A stretch of 64,000 bases of DNA from Sulfitobacter sp. HNIBRBA3233 (GTDB lineage Bacteria > Pseudomonadota > Alphaproteobacteria > Rhodobacterales > Rhodobacteraceae): assembly GCF_040149665.1 (NCBI RefSeq), contig NZ_JBEFLP010000002.1, positions 186,001 through 250,000 on the forward strand. The letters are read 5' to 3'. Positions 38,327-48,045 of the stretch are shown piece after piece; positions within the stretch are counted from its first letter, which is position 1, and each line of letters opens with the position of its first letter. A model generated the notes under the pieces. That model had not been told where the DNA came from and did no database searches. It worked only from the letters and a program-made list of their open reading frames with translations. The position numbers and the translations under genes were made by a program.

Positions 38327-39211
38327 ATGCGCGGAATTCTGGGTGTAGCATTTTGTCTGGCACTTGCGGGCTGCGGTGATCCGCTGTCGGGTGTCGACCG
38401 CCTGTCGGATGTCGATGTGGATCAGACCGATCCGGCCGCCTCCGTCCTGCCCGATGCCGCCGAGATCGAGCGCGAGGGTTTCTTTGGCACGGCCGCCGCT
38501 GCGGGCGGTGCCGAAACCGCCGACCCGCAGGCTGCCGCGCCCGCACAGGCTGGCGGCGGGTTTCTGAGCGGGTTGTTCGGACAGCGTACCGCCCAGACAG
38601 CCGAACCTGCGCAAGTGGCCGCACTCGCACCCGAAAACAATCCAGCCGACACTGCGGAGGATGCGCCCACCGGACTGGCCGCGATATTCGGCGGTGGCGC
38701 GGATGCGCCGCGCAACGGTCCCGACAAGCTCGATGTCGCCTATGGCACGGTGCTGCCCTTCGGGGAAATCGCGCGGGTCTGCGATGCGAAGGGGCGCAAC
38801 CTCGGCCAGCGGGTCGATGTGGCCTCGCGGCGCGGCTTCACCCTTTATGACAGCGTGCCGGGGATCGTGGCCAAGCGGACCTATTACCTGACGGGATTCG
38901 ACGACGGCTGCCCGCGTCAGTTCACCGCCGCCAATGCCCTGATCGGCACCCCTTCGAGCTATGAGCAGTTCCGTTTCGGGCCAGCGGGGGCGAATATGCC
39001 CTATGCGGCGACCGATGCGGCCTATGACAAGATCAAGGCCCGCGAATGCGGCTCGCGCAAGGCCAAGCCCTGCGGCAGCAAGATCGGGAAACTGGACAAA
39101 CAGACGGCCTTCGTGAGCGCCTACGAGTTCAACGAACACAATGGCCGGTGGAAGGAATTCCTGGTCCACAACGGCGAAGTGGTCGAGGCCGCTCTGAAAT
39201 CAATGAACTGA
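38327..39211 (+). CDS. Putative lipoprotein of unknown function
   Basis: A 294-residue protein with a lipobox (LALAGC, residues 11-16). Residues about 30-130 are Ala/Pro/Gly-rich and look disordered. A folded C-terminal half (about 135-294) follows, with six cysteines including CDAKG, DDGCPRQF, ARECGSRKAKPCGSK. It ends WKEFLVHNGEVVEAALKSMN. I do not recognise a named domain; the composition suggests a periplasm-facing lipoprotein. It follows dnaE by 114 bp and lies beside slyX on the other strand. Confidence 0.72.
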   Translation: MRGILGVAFCLALAGCGDPLSGVDRLSDVDVDQTDPAASVLPDAAEIEREGFFGTAAAAGGAETADPQAAAPAQAGGGFLSGLFGQRTAQTAEPAQVAALAPENNPADTAEDAPTGLAAIFGGGADAPRNGPDKLDVAYGTVLPFGEIARVCDAKGRNLGQRVDVASRRGFTLYDSVPGIVAKRTYYLTGFDDGCPRQFTAANALIGTPSSYEQFRFGPAGANMPYAATDAAYDKIKARECGSRKAKPCGSKIGKLDKQTAFVSAYEFNEHNGRWKEFLVHNGEVVEAALKSMN

Positions 39212-39241
39212 CGCGCCGCGCGTCCCGCGCAGGGGTGCGGA

Positions 39242-39445
39242 TCAATAGTGGGGCGGGCGTTCGTCGCCGACCACCACGCCGCCCGTGCCATCGGCGTCAC
39301 GCTCCGCCTCGCGCCGCATCAGCATGGCGACATGGCGGGTCAGGCGGTCAATCTCGCTCTGCTGGGTGGCAACGATCGTGCTGAGATCGTCCACCGTGCG
39401 TTCGAGATGCGCTATTTTCTCTTCGATATGGTCCATGTCCCGCAT
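39242..39445 (-). CDS. slyX: SlyX family protein
   Basis: A small (67 residues) coiled-coil protein with heptad-like pattern through [20 protein letters not shown] and the C-terminal RPPHY that is characteristic of SlyX. Function unknown in most bacteria. Convergent with the lipoprotein gene and divergent from hisS. Confidence 0.85.
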   Translation of the reverse strand: MRDMDHIEEKIAHLERTVDDLSTIVATQQSEIDRLTRHVAMLMRREAERDADGTGGVVVGDERPPHY

Positions 39446-39574
39446 CTAGGCGGCGTTGCCCGCCGGCGCAAGGGCCGTGATCCGGTGGCGCCCCCGCGTG
39501 ACGCCTGCGCCTTGCCCCGCTCTGCGCCATCCGGTAGAGCCTGCGGCAACTGCCGTCTCTTGCAGAGGACCGTC

Positions 39575-41071
39575 ATGGCCAAGCCCAAGAAAACCCCGCG
39601 CCCCAAGGCCGAAACGCCCCGGGGATTCCGTGACTATTTCGGTGCCGAAGTCACGCGCCGGACCGAGATGCTGCGCAAGATCGCGGCGGTTTACCATCGC
39701 TACGGGTTCGACGCGCTGGAAAGCTCGGGCGTGGAGCGGGTCGAGGCATTGGGCAAGTTCCTGCCCGATGTGGACCGCCCCAACGAGGGCGTTTTCGCGT
39801 GGCAGGAGGACGCCGAGGCCGAGAAACCGGGCGACTGGCTGGCGTTGCGCTATGATCTGACGGCCCCACTGGCGCGGGTCTATGCCCAGCACCGCAACGA
39901 TCTGCCGACCCCCTATCGCCGCTACGCGATGGGCCCTGTGTGGCGCAACGAAAAGCCCGGACCGGGCCGGTTTCGCCAGTTCTACCAGTGCGATGCGGAT
40001 ACGGTGGGCGCAAAGGATGTCGCGGCAGATGCGGAAATCTGCGCCATGCTGGCCGATTGTCTGGAAGAGGTCGGGATCGCCCGTGGCGATTACGTGGTGC
40101 GGGTGAACAACCGCAAGGTGCTGAACGGTGTGCTGGAAGTTGCGGGATTGTCCGGGGACGACAAGGAGGCCGAGCGCGGTATCGTCCTGCGTGCCATCGA
40201 CAAGCTGGACCGTCTGGGCCCCGACGGCGTGCGCGCGCTTCTCGGCGCGGGCCGCAAGGACGAAAGTGGCGATTTCACCGACGGCGCGGGGCTGGATGAT
40301 GCGCAGGCGGATGTGGTCATGGGTTTCATGCAGGCCAAGCGCGAGAGCGGCAGCGAGACCTGCGCGCGCCTGCGCGAACTGGTTGCAGGCAGCGACATCG
40401 GGCTTGAGGGCGTGACCGAGCTCGAGACAATCGCGTCGCTTCTGGGGGCAGGGGGCTATGCCGCCGACCGGATCGAGATCGACCCGTCCGTCGTGCGCGG
40501 GCTCGGCTATTACACCGGTCCCGTCTACGAGGCGGAACTGACCTTCGAGATCACCGACGACAAGGGCCGGGTGCGCAATTTCGGCTCGGTTGCCGGGGGC
40601 GGCCGCTATGACGATCTGGTCAAGCGGTTCACCGGACAGGAAGTGCCCGCAACCGGTGTGTCCATCGGTGTGGACCGCCTGCTTGCCGCGCTGGATGCCA
40701 AGGGGCGTCTGGAAGACGACGCCGAAGGTCCGGTCGTGGTGACGGTGATGGATAAGGCCCGCATGGCGGACTATCAGGCAATGGTGGCCGAACTGCGCAA
40801 GGATGGTATCCGCGCCGAAGTCTACCTCGGCAATCCCAAGAACTTCGGCAACCAGTTGAAATACGCCGACAAGCGCGGCAGCCCGGTTGCGATCATCGCG
40901 GGTGGCGACGAGTTCGACAAAGAGGTTGTACAGATCAAGGACCTGATCCTCGGCGCGAAAATCGCACAGGACGCGACGCTGGAAGAATGGAAAGACCGCC
41001 CCAGCCAGTATGAGGTCGTGCGCGGGGATATGGTCGCGAAGGTACGCGAGATACTGGAGCTTTACCGCTGA
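39575..41071 (+). CDS. hisS: Histidyl-tRNA synthetase
   Basis: The 498-residue class II synthetase has PRGFRDYFG at the start, motif 2 in [24 protein letters not shown], the histidine-binding [19 protein letters not shown] and motif 3 [11 protein letters not shown], with a C-terminal anticodon-binding domain. The frame is open to 39248, but the ATG at 39575 begins the family N-terminus. Its TGA overlaps the next ATG by one base (TGATG). Confidence 0.96.
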   Translation: MAKPKKTPRPKAETPRGFRDYFGAEVTRRTEMLRKIAAVYHRYGFDALESSGVERVEALGKFLPDVDRPNEGVFAWQEDAEAEKPGDWLALRYDLTAPLARVYAQHRNDLPTPYRRYAMGPVWRNEKPGPGRFRQFYQCDADTVGAKDVAADAEICAMLADCLEEVGIARGDYVVRVNNRKVLNGVLEVAGLSGDDKEAERGIVLRAIDKLDRLGPDGVRALLGAGRKDESGDFTDGAGLDDAQADVVMGFMQAKRESGSETCARLRELVAGSDIGLEGVTELETIASLLGAGGYAADRIEIDPSVVRGLGYYTGPVYEAELTFEITDDKGRVRNFGSVAGGGRYDDLVKRFTGQEVPATGVSIGVDRLLAALDAKGRLEDDAEGPVVVTVMDKARMADYQAMVAELRKDGIRAEVYLGNPKNFGNQLKYADKRGSPVAIIAGGDEFDKEVVQIKDLILGAKIAQDATLEEWKDRPSQYEVVRGDMVAKVREILELYR

Positions 41072-42147
41072 TGCCCACCCGTGCGCAGACCAATGCCCGC
41101 GCCGCCGAGCTGCGCGCGCGCTTCGAGGCGGCGGGCGCGCAGCCCGTCGAGCCGCCGATCCTCCAGCCGGCGGGCACGCTTCTGGATCTCTACGGTGAAG
41201 ACATCCGCGCGCGCGCCTACGTCACCTCCGACGCGTTGCGGGGCGAGCAGATGTTGCGCCCCGATTTCACGGTGCCGGTCGTTCAGATGCACATGCAGGG
41301 CGGGGCCGAACCTGCGCGCTATACCTACGCGGGCGAAGTGTTCCGCCGTCAGGAAGAGGACGAGGACCGCGCTAGTGAATATGTGCAGGTTGGCTACGAA
41401 GTGTTCGAACGTGCCGATCCTGCCGCCAGCGATGCCGAAGTCTTTGCCCTGATCGCGGCGGGTTTTGGCGATTTGCCGGTGCGGGCGATGACCGGCGACA
41501 TCGGCGTGTTGATGGCCGTCGTTGACGGGCTGGCGACTACTGAAATGCGCAAGGCCGCGCTGCGCCGGCACATCTGGCGCCCGCGGCGGTTTCGCGCGCT
41601 TCTCGAGATGTACGCGGGCCGGACGCCGCCGCCGCCCCAGCGTGACGCGCTGCTGGCGGGGCAGGTATCGTCGGACGCGCCACTGGTCGGCCTGCGCAGC
41701 CAGCGCGAGATCGACGCGCGGATCGCTGTGTTGCGCGCGGACCGCGAGGCCCCGGCGCTGGCCGACCGCGAAGTCGCGCTGATCGAGGCGCTCCTCGATA
41801 TCGCGGCACCTCTGAGCGAGGCGATCGGGATGCTGGAGGATCTTGCCGTCGATCTGCCCGCGATCGAAGCGGCGGTGGGGCGGGTCAAGGCCCGCGCGCA
41901 GGCGCTGGAGGCACGGGACGTGGATGTCTCCACCCTGATGTTCGAGGCAAGCTATGGCCGCTCGTCGATGGAATACTACGATGGGTTTGTTTTCGGCTTT
42001 CGTGCCGAAGCGCGCCCGGACCTGCCACCGCTCGCCACCGGGGGGCGCTATGACGCGCTGACGCGGCGACTGGGCGGCGGGGCCGAGATACCCGCCGTGG
42101 GCGGTGTCATGCGTCCGGGTCTGATACTGGAGGTCGAGGGATGCTGA
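41071..42147 (+). CDS. hisZ: ATP phosphoribosyltransferase regulatory subunit HisZ
   Basis: A 358-residue paralogue of the HisRS catalytic core. It has LQPAGTLLDLYGEDIRARA, RPDFTVPVVQMHMQGG and YTYAGEVFRRQEED, but lacks an anticodon-binding domain. HisZ joins the short form of HisG to make the hetero-octameric enzyme for the first step of histidine synthesis and gives it feedback inhibition. Fits between hisS and hisG with overlaps at both ends. Confidence 0.94.
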   Translation: MPTRAQTNARAAELRARFEAAGAQPVEPPILQPAGTLLDLYGEDIRARAYVTSDALRGEQMLRPDFTVPVVQMHMQGGAEPARYTYAGEVFRRQEEDEDRASEYVQVGYEVFERADPAASDAEVFALIAAGFGDLPVRAMTGDIGVLMAVVDGLATTEMRKAALRRHIWRPRRFRALLEMYAGRTPPPPQRDALLAGQVSSDAPLVGLRSQREIDARIAVLRADREAPALADREVALIEALLDIAAPLSEAIGMLEDLAVDLPAIEAAVGRVKARAQALEARDVDVSTLMFEASYGRSSMEYYDGFVFGFRAEARPDLPPLATGGRYDALTRRLGGGAEIPAVGGVMRPGLILEVEGC

Positions 42148-42824
42148 AGCTGGGCGTGCCGTCCAAGGGCCGGCTGATGGAAAAGACCTTCCAGTGGTTC
42201 GCCGCGCGGGGCATCACCCTGACGCGGACCGGATCGGACCGCGAATACGCAGGGGCTGTCGAGGGGATCGACGGTGTCGCGCTGGTGCTGCTCTCTGCCG
42301 GAGAGATCCCGCGCGAACTGGCGGCGGGACGTATCCACCTTGGCGTTACCGGCACCGATCTGGTGCACGAGAAACTTGCCCTTTGGGACAGGCTGGTCGA
42401 ACCGGTCGCTCCTCTGGGATTCGGTCAGGCCGATCTGATCATCGCCGTGCCGCAGGCATGGATCGACGTCGATACGCTGCACGATCTGGATGCCGCCGCG
42501 GCGGCCTTTCGCGCCGAACACGGCCACCCGTTGCGGATCGCGACGAAATACCACCGCCTCGTGCGGGAGTTCCTGCGCCATTCGGGTGTCGCGGATTATG
42601 CGCTGGTCGACAGCCAGGGCGCGACCGAGGGCACGGTGGCAAATGAAACCGCCGAGGCGATCGCCGACATTACCTCGACCGGAGAGACCCTGCGCGCAAA
42701 CCATCTGAAAATTCTGGGCGATGGCCTGATTCTGCGCAGCGAAGCGACCCTGTGGCAATCGCGCCGCGCGCCGCTGGACGGGGGTGTGCGCGACACGCTC
42801 GATGATCTGCTTTCGCGCCTGTAA
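42141..42824 (+). CDS. hisG: ATP phosphoribosyltransferase, short form
   Basis: The 227-residue catalytic subunit lacks the C-terminal regulatory domain of long HisG, as expected with HisZ upstream. Motifs include LGVPSKGRLMEKTF at the N-terminus, LGVTGTDLVHE, the substrate loop RIATKYHRLVREF and EGTVANETAEAIADI. It condenses ATP and PRPP to phosphoribosyl-ATP. It starts 7 bp inside hisZ, so the three genes form one operon. Confidence 0.96.
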   Translation: MLKLGVPSKGRLMEKTFQWFAARGITLTRTGSDREYAGAVEGIDGVALVLLSAGEIPRELAAGRIHLGVTGTDLVHEKLALWDRLVEPVAPLGFGQADLIIAVPQAWIDVDTLHDLDAAAAAFRAEHGHPLRIATKYHRLVREFLRHSGVADYALVDSQGATEGTVANETAEAIADITSTGETLRANHLKILGDGLILRSEATLWQSRRAPLDGGVRDTLDDLLSRL

Positions 42825-42845
42825 CGGGCAGGGGCGCCCGCAGCC

Positions 42846-43277
42846 TCAGAGGACGCCGATATCGGCCAATGCGCGGCTGAGTTCGGCAGGGATCGCCTCT
42901 TCGCCCGAACGGCCCTTCGGCAGGTCGGCGGGCGCGTCTTCGGGCTTGAGATACCGCCAGCCCTGAAAAGGCCGGCGCAGCGCTGTCACGGTGGGAATCA
43001 CCTCAGGATCCAGCACGATTCCGCAGCGCCTGATCCCGTCCTGACCGAATTTCTCGTCAAGGCGGATAATCCGCTGGCGTGCGGAAATCTCTCCCTTGAT
43101 GACCCAGTAGATCGAGCCGCCGTTGATGATCTCGGCCTCCCGCTTTGGCCACATGCGCGTCAGGTGGTAATACTGCCCGTTCTCGATCTGTTTCGAGCGG
43201 TGCAGTTGCCAGTCGATCAATTGATCGACGCTTTCGGTTCCGACCGACAGCTTGATGAGATGAATGTGCGAAGCCAT
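42846..43277 (-). CDS. DUF1489 family protein
   Basis: A 143-residue protein containing HIHLIKLSVGTESVDQL at the start, TRMWPKREAEI, GSIYWVIKG and RPFQGWRYLKPEDAP near the end; this combination is the DUF1489 family, which is widespread in alphaproteobacteria and has no known function. Convergent with hisG (21-bp gap) and divergent from nrdJ. Confidence 0.85.
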   Translation of the reverse strand: MASHIHLIKLSVGTESVDQLIDWQLHRSKQIENGQYYHLTRMWPKREAEIINGGSIYWVIKGEISARQRIIRLDEKFGQDGIRRCGIVLDPEVIPTVTALRRPFQGWRYLKPEDAPADLPKGRSGEEAIPAELSRALADIGVL

Positions 43278-43535
43278 ACCGATCTATCCCCGATTCCCGA
43301 AAGCGACACAATTGAAAAAAATGGCGTGTTTAACCATATAGTGTGTTGACGCATGTGCGTCCTACCACATATGCCGTCTCTCGAACAGCCACCAATCGCC
43401 ATGGATCTATCCTTACCACCGCCGAGGGTGATTTCCCATGCGGCGAAATTGACGATATTGCCAGTTGAGATTTGTGGCCCGACAGACCAAGATGCAGGTC
43501 CCCCTGCCGACACCTCCAATGATGAAAGTGCGCCC

Positions 43536-45824
43536 ATGACACGCTTTGCCGCCCCGATCGCCGAACAAATCTGGGATATGAAATATCGCTTCAAGGCTGC
43601 CGATGGCACGCCCAACGATGTCACCGTCGAGGACACCTGGCGGCGCATCGCGCGCGATCTGGCGCAGGTCGAGGAGGACAAGGGCGCGTGGGAAGAGACG
43701 TTCTTTGCCGCGCTCGAAGATTTCAAATACCTGCCCGCGGGCCGGATCACGGCAGGGGCCGGAACCGCGCGCCGCGTGACCTTGTTCAACTGCTTCGTGA
43801 TGGGCACCGTTCCCGACAGCATGGCGGGCATTTTCGACATGCTGAAAGAGGCCGCGCTCACCATGCAGCAGGGGGGCGGGATCGGCTATGATTTCTCGAC
43901 GATCCGTCCCAAGGGAGCGGATGTCAAAGGCGTGTCCGCCGATGCCTCTGGCCCGCTGTCGTTCATGGATGTGTGGGACGCGATGTGCCGGACCATCATG
44001 TCCGCGGGATCGCGCCGCGGTGCGATGATGGCGACGATGCGCTGCGATCACCCCGATATCGAATCCTTCATCTCGGCCAAATCCGACGCGGCGCGGTTGC
44101 GGATGTTCAACATGTCCGTGCTGGTCACGGATCCCTTCATGGATGCGGTCAAGGCCGATGGTACATGGGATCTGAAATTCGACGATCATGTCTACAAGAC
44201 CGTGCAGGCGCGCGATCTTTGGAACAAGATCATGAAGGCGACCTACGACTACGCCGAGCCCGGTGTGATTTTCATCGACCGTATCAACAAGGCAAATAAC
44301 CTCAGCTATTGCGAAACGATCGCGGCGACGAACCCCTGTGGCGAACAGCCCCTGCCGCCCTACGGCGCGTGTCTGCTGGGGTCGATCAACCTTGCCCGCC
44401 TTGTCACCGACCCGTTCGAGGAGGCCGCCGAACTGGACATCACCCGCCTGAACGATCTGGTCGCGACCGCCGTGCGGATGATGGACAACGTGGTCGACGT
44501 GTCGAAATTCCCTCTCGAAGCGCAGGCGCAGGAAGCGCAGGCAAAGCGCCGCATCGGTCTAGGTGTGACCGGCCTTGCCGATGCGCTCTTGATGCTGGGG
44601 CTGCGTTACGGCTCGGACGAGGCTGCCGCCCAGACCGAGGCGTGGCTGAAGGCCATCGCCCGCGCGTCCTATCTGGCGAGTGTGGAACTGGCGAAGGAAA
44701 AGGGCCCGTTCCCGCTGTTCGATGCGGACAAGTATCTGGCCTCCGGCACCATGCAGATGATGGACGATGACGTGCGCGAAGCCATTCGCACGCACGGTAT
44801 CCGCAACGCGCTGCTGACGTCGATTGCGCCCACCGGTACGATCAGCCTCTATGCGGGCAACGTCAGTTCGGGAATCGAGCCTGTGTTCGCCTATGCCTAC
44901 ACCCGCAAGGTGTTGCAGAAAGACGGGTCGCGCACCGAAGAAGAGGTTGTGGATTACGCGGTGCAGATGTGGCGCGACAAATTCGGCGACCGCGAGCTGC
45001 CCGACTATTTCGTCAACGCCCAGACGCTGGCCCCGCTGGACCACGTCAAGATGCAGGCGGCTGCGCAGAAATGGGTGGATTCGTCGATCTCCAAGACGAT
45101 CAACTGCCCCGAGGATATCTCTTTCGAGGCGTTCAAGGACGTCTACATGGAGGCGTGGGATTCGGGGTGCAAAGGCTGCACGACCTACCGGCCCAACGAC
45201 GTGACAGGATCGGTCCTGAGCGTTTCCGAAGACAAGAAAACCGCACCCGAAGTGATATCGCGCGACGGCGAGGAACCGCAGGCGCCCCACGGCGATGTCA
45301 TCTATATGTCCGAGCCGCTGGACCGGCCCGAGGAACTGGAAGGGTCGACCTACAAGATCAAGTGGCCCGATAGCGAGCACGCGCTTTACATCACGATCAA
45401 CGACCTGATCGTCGGCGGCAAGCGGCGGCCCTTCGAGGTGTTCATCAACTCCAAGAACATGGAGCATTTCGCGTGGACCGTGGCCCTGACACGGATGATC
45501 TCGGCCGTGTTCCGGCGCGGCGGTGACGTATCCTTCGTGGTGGAAGAGCTGAAAGCCGTGTTCGATCCGCGCGGCGGTGCGTGGATGGGCGGCAAGTACA
45601 TCCCGTCGATCCTGGCTGCCATCGGTGGCGTGATCGAACAGCACCTGATCACCACGGGCTTTATCGCCGGCGAAGGCATGGGTCTGAAATCCGACCCGCA
45701 GGCAAAGGTTGTCGGTCTCGACAAACCGCGCGGCAAGGCATGCTCAAGCTGTGGTCAATACGACCTGCGCATGGTCGAGGGCTGCATGACCTGCGGCAGC
45801 TGCGGTCACAGCAAATGCGGCTGA
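43536..45824 (+). CDS. nrdJ: Adenosylcobalamin-dependent ribonucleoside-diphosphate reductase (class II)
   Basis: The 762-residue enzyme makes deoxyribonucleotides with B12 as radical source and works with or without oxygen. Landmarks are FNCFVMGTVPDSMAGI, QQGGGIGYDFSTIRPKGA, ATNPCGEQPLPPYGACLLGS (active-site region), APTGTISLYAG and a C-terminal zinc-type cysteine cluster (CSSCGQYD ... CMTCGSCGHSKCG) used for re-reduction. The frame is open from 43353, but the ATG at 43536 (MTRFAAPIAEQIW) begins the family N-terminus. A strong terminator follows. Confidence 0.93.
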   Translation: MTRFAAPIAEQIWDMKYRFKAADGTPNDVTVEDTWRRIARDLAQVEEDKGAWEETFFAALEDFKYLPAGRITAGAGTARRVTLFNCFVMGTVPDSMAGIFDMLKEAALTMQQGGGIGYDFSTIRPKGADVKGVSADASGPLSFMDVWDAMCRTIMSAGSRRGAMMATMRCDHPDIESFISAKSDAARLRMFNMSVLVTDPFMDAVKADGTWDLKFDDHVYKTVQARDLWNKIMKATYDYAEPGVIFIDRINKANNLSYCETIAATNPCGEQPLPPYGACLLGSINLARLVTDPFEEAAELDITRLNDLVATAVRMMDNVVDVSKFPLEAQAQEAQAKRRIGLGVTGLADALLMLGLRYGSDEAAAQTEAWLKAIARASYLASVELAKEKGPFPLFDADKYLASGTMQMMDDDVREAIRTHGIRNALLTSIAPTGTISLYAGNVSSGIEPVFAYAYTRKVLQKDGSRTEEEVVDYAVQMWRDKFGDRELPDYFVNAQTLAPLDHVKMQAAAQKWVDSSISKTINCPEDISFEAFKDVYMEAWDSGCKGCTTYRPNDVTGSVLSVSEDKKTAPEVISRDGEEPQAPHGDVIYMSEPLDRPEELEGSTYKIKWPDSEHALYITINDLIVGGKRRPFEVFINSKNMEHFAWTVALTRMISAVFRRGGDVSFVVEELKAVFDPRGGAWMGGKYIPSILAAIGGVIEQHLITTGFIAGEGMGLKSDPQAKVVGLDKPRGKACSSCGQYDLRMVEGCMTCGSCGHSKCG

Positions 45825-45849
45825 AGCGGGCGTCGAAGGCTGGTTGTAA

Positions 45850-45874
45850 CTGAAAGGGCTTGTTCGCCTTTCAG
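45850..45874 (+). other. Stem-loop in the nrdJ 3' region
   Basis: A perfect 8-bp stem (CTGAAAGG / CCTTTCAG) with a 9-base loop, 25 bases after the nrdJ stop. It has no T run of its own. With the terminator at 45914 it encloses about 90 bases that could be the long 3' end of nrdJ or a small RNA. Confidence 0.5.
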
Positions 45875-45913
45875 AGTAATGTTGCGGCCAGTCGCGCAAG
45901 CTTAACGTAAGAG

Positions 45914-45937
45914 CCGGGCGGAAACGCCCGGTTTTTT
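45914..45937 (+). terminator. Rho-independent terminator of nrdJ
   Basis: CCGGGCG, tetraloop GAAA, CGCCCGG, then six T. A GNRA-capped perfect stem with a T tract, in the plus orientation, 90 bases after the nrdJ stop. Confidence 0.95.
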
Positions 45938-46225
45938 CATCTAAGGAACGTGGTCGCTGTCAGTCGTTTTCGACCGACATCCGGATGCCCGTCGACCCGC
46001 CAGATACCAACGTAAGAAAAATTGGGAATCGGCGGCTACCTGACCCGCTTTCGCGTGAGAGCGGTCTTCCCCGATCCTGCCACCGTATCGCTGGGTTACC
46101 AAAGAAGCATTTGCAGATGATCGCCGCATCCAAGGTCGCTTCCACAAGCTGCAGCCGAACCGGTGAGGCCGCGAAATCGCGCCATACCCTTGTGCCGTAA
46201 ATCTTCTGCCTATACACGCACGCTC
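45938..46225. other. Intergenic region and presumed promoter of the que operon
   Basis: Between the nrdJ terminator and the riboswitch no convincing gene is seen; short frames on both strands overlap each other and have no family signature. It should contain the que operon promoter close to 46150-46215. Confidence 0.5.
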
Positions 46226-46261
46226 AACCGGTCGCAGCCTACCCGGTCAACAAAACAAGGG
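46226..46261 (+). promoter_or_regulatory. preQ1-I riboswitch (class I type II-like), upstream of queC
   Basis: The segment has the P1 stem ACCGG/CCGGT, the loop TCGCAGCCTAC, and the A-rich tail CAACAAAACAAGGG. It is almost the same, position by position, as the structurally solved Thermoanaerobacter tengcongensis preQ1 aptamer (stem, GUCGCAG loop, UUAACAAAACAAGGG tail). The last bases AAGGG would form the pseudoknot with the loop (CCTACC) and are also the Shine-Dalgarno of queC, six bases before its ATG. Binding of preQ1 should hide the ribosome site, so control is translational. It sits upstream of exactly the genes that make preQ1. Confidence 0.93.
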
Positions 46262-46267
46262 TTAAAA

Positions 46268-46969
46268 ATGAATACTCTGGTCATCTGCTCTGGCGGGCTC
46301 GATTCCGTATCGCTCGCCCATATCGTCGCTGCCGAGCATCGGCTCACGCGGCTTGTCTCCTTCGACTACGGCCAACGCCACCGCAAGGAGCTGGATTTCG
46401 CCGCTGCCGCCGCACGGCGGCTGGACGTCCCGCATCACCTCATCGACATGCGCACCATCGGTGCGGCGCTGACCGGATCGGCGCTCACCGACGACATCGA
46501 CGTGCCCGACGGCCATTACGCCGAAGAGACGATGCGCATCACGGTCGTGCCGAACCGCAACGCGATCATGCTGGCGATCGGCTTTGGCGTCGCTGCGGCC
46601 AATGGCGATGAGGCCGTCGCCACCGCGGTTCACGGCGGCGATCACTTCATCTATCCCGATTGCCGCCCGGCCTTCACGCAGGCTTTTGAGGTGATGCAGC
46701 GCATGGCCCTCGACGGCTACGCCGACGTGCGGCTCCATACGCCCTTCGTGGAGCGGACCAAGGCGGATATTGTAGTCGAGGGGGCCAAGCACGGCACGCC
46801 CTTCGCCGAGACGTGGTCCTGCTACAAGGGCGGCGCGGTGCATTGCGGACGCTGTGGCACCTGCGTGGAGCGGCGCGAGGCTTTCCACCTCGCCGGCATC
46901 AACGATCCGACCGACTATGCCGATCCCGATTTCTGGGCGAAAGCCGTGGCCGACAAGGAGGCGCGCTGA
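46268..46969 (+). CDS. queC: 7-cyano-7-deazaguanine synthase
   Basis: The 233-residue enzyme turns 7-carboxy-7-deazaguanine into preQ0 using ATP and ammonia. The PP-loop SGGLDS is at residues 8-13, and the C-terminal zinc site is CYKGGAVHCGRCGTC. The ATG is fixed by the riboswitch, whose AAGGG is the ribosome binding site; an upstream open frame from 46163 is not used. Its stop overlaps the queD start by one base. Confidence 0.97.
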   Translation: MNTLVICSGGLDSVSLAHIVAAEHRLTRLVSFDYGQRHRKELDFAAAAARRLDVPHHLIDMRTIGAALTGSALTDDIDVPDGHYAEETMRITVVPNRNAIMLAIGFGVAAANGDEAVATAVHGGDHFIYPDCRPAFTQAFEVMQRMALDGYADVRLHTPFVERTKADIVVEGAKHGTPFAETWSCYKGGAVHCGRCGTCVERREAFHLAGINDPTDYADPDFWAKAVADKEAR

Positions 46970-47322
46970 TGTTTCGTATTCGCAAGGAGTTCCACTTCTC
47001 CGCCTCCCACCAGCTGGCAAACCTGCCCGCCGACCACCAATGCGCCCGGCTGCACGGGCATAATTACATCGTGGTGATCGAACTGGCGGCGGAGGCGCTC
47101 GATGCGGACGGTTTTGTGCGCGATTATCACGACCTGAAGCCGCTCAAGTCCTATATCGACGACACCTTCGATCACCGGCATCTGAACGACATACTGGATG
47201 TTCCCTCGACGGCGGAAAACATGGCCAAGCATTTCTACGACTGGTGCAAGGCCCGCTGGCCCGAGACCAGTGCAGCACTGGTCAGCGAGACGCCCAAGAC
47301 ATGGGCGGAATACCGGCCATGA
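46969..47322 (+). CDS. queD: 6-carboxy-5,6,7,8-tetrahydropterin synthase
   Basis: A 117-residue member of the 6-pyruvoyltetrahydropterin synthase family. It has the zinc-binding histidines in FSASHQL and LHGHNY, catalytic Cys in [10 protein letters not shown], the DYHDLKP strand and the [10 protein letters not shown] end. It makes carboxytetrahydropterin from dihydroneopterin triphosphate, the first dedicated step of queuosine synthesis. TGATG coupling with queC, four-base overlap with queE. Confidence 0.95.
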   Translation: MFRIRKEFHFSASHQLANLPADHQCARLHGHNYIVVIELAAEALDADGFVRDYHDLKPLKSYIDDTFDHRHLNDILDVPSTAENMAKHFYDWCKARWPETSAALVSETPKTWAEYRP

Positions 47323-48029
47323 CCACCCTGCGCATCGCCGAGATCTTCGGCCCGACGATCCAGGGCGAAGGCGCGCTGATCGGCGAGCCCACGCTCTTCG
47401 TGCGCGCGGGGGGCTGCGATTACCGCTGCACATGGTGCGACAGCATGCATGCGGTGGACAGCGCCTTTCGCCACGACTGGGCGCCTATGTCGCCGCAGGC
47501 GGTCTGGGAGGAATTGCATCGGTTGTCCGAAGGTCAGCCCGTGACGGTATCGCTGAGTGGCGGCAACCCGGCGATCCAGGATTTTGGCCCGCTCATCGCG
47601 CTCGGGCGCGCGCAAGGCTACCGCTTCGCCTGCGAGACCCAAGGCTCAGTCGCGCGGCCCTGGTTTTCGGATCTCGACACGCTGGTTCTGTCCCCCAAAC
47701 CGCCCTCGAGCGGTGAACGGGTGGATTGGGACATCTTCGCCGATTGCGTCGAAGCCGGTCGCGGCGCCCGCAGTACGGTGATGAAGATCGTGATCTTCGA
47801 CCAGACCGATTACGACTGGGCCAAGGACGCCCATGGTCGCCACCCCGACCTGCCGCTCTACCTCCAGCCGGGCAATCCCGAGGTCGACCCCGAGACGCCC
47901 GTCGACCCGCAGGCCCTGGCCGACCGGCTTGGCTGGCTGACCGAAACCGCAATGGCGGATCGCTGGTTCGCCCCCCGTATCCTGCCGCAATTGCATGTCC
48001 TGATCTGGGGCAACAAGCGCGGCGTCTGA
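47319..48029 (+). CDS. queE: 7-carboxy-7-deazaguanine synthase (radical SAM)
   Basis: The 236-residue radical SAM enzyme contains GPTIQGEG at the start and the cluster-binding cysteines Cys33, Cys37 and Cys40 in [22 protein letters not shown] is the SAM-contact strand and LSPKPPSSG the family motif. It ring-contracts carboxytetrahydropterin to CDG, the substrate of QueC. It lies third in the que operon and starts within the queD stop. Confidence 0.95.
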   Translation: MTTLRIAEIFGPTIQGEGALIGEPTLFVRAGGCDYRCTWCDSMHAVDSAFRHDWAPMSPQAVWEELHRLSEGQPVTVSLSGGNPAIQDFGPLIALGRAQGYRFACETQGSVARPWFSDLDTLVLSPKPPSSGERVDWDIFADCVEAGRGARSTVMKIVIFDQTDYDWAKDAHGRHPDLPLYLQPGNPEVDPETPVDPQALADRLGWLTETAMADRWFAPRILPQLHVLIWGNKRGV

Positions 48030-48045
48030 CCTTCCGGAGACCCTT

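Noticed and set aside
43278-43535. Possible cobalamin riboswitch or NrdR boxes upstream of nrdJ
   Set aside because: I looked for the B12-box and the full inverted NrdR box. Only a half-site (ATATAGTGT at 43336-43344) and a weak partner 31 bases on are seen, which is too little.
45960-46217. An 85-residue minus-strand frame between nrdJ and queC
   Set aside because: GTG start without ribosome site, overlapped by an equally long plus-strand frame, and lying in the leader region of the que operon.
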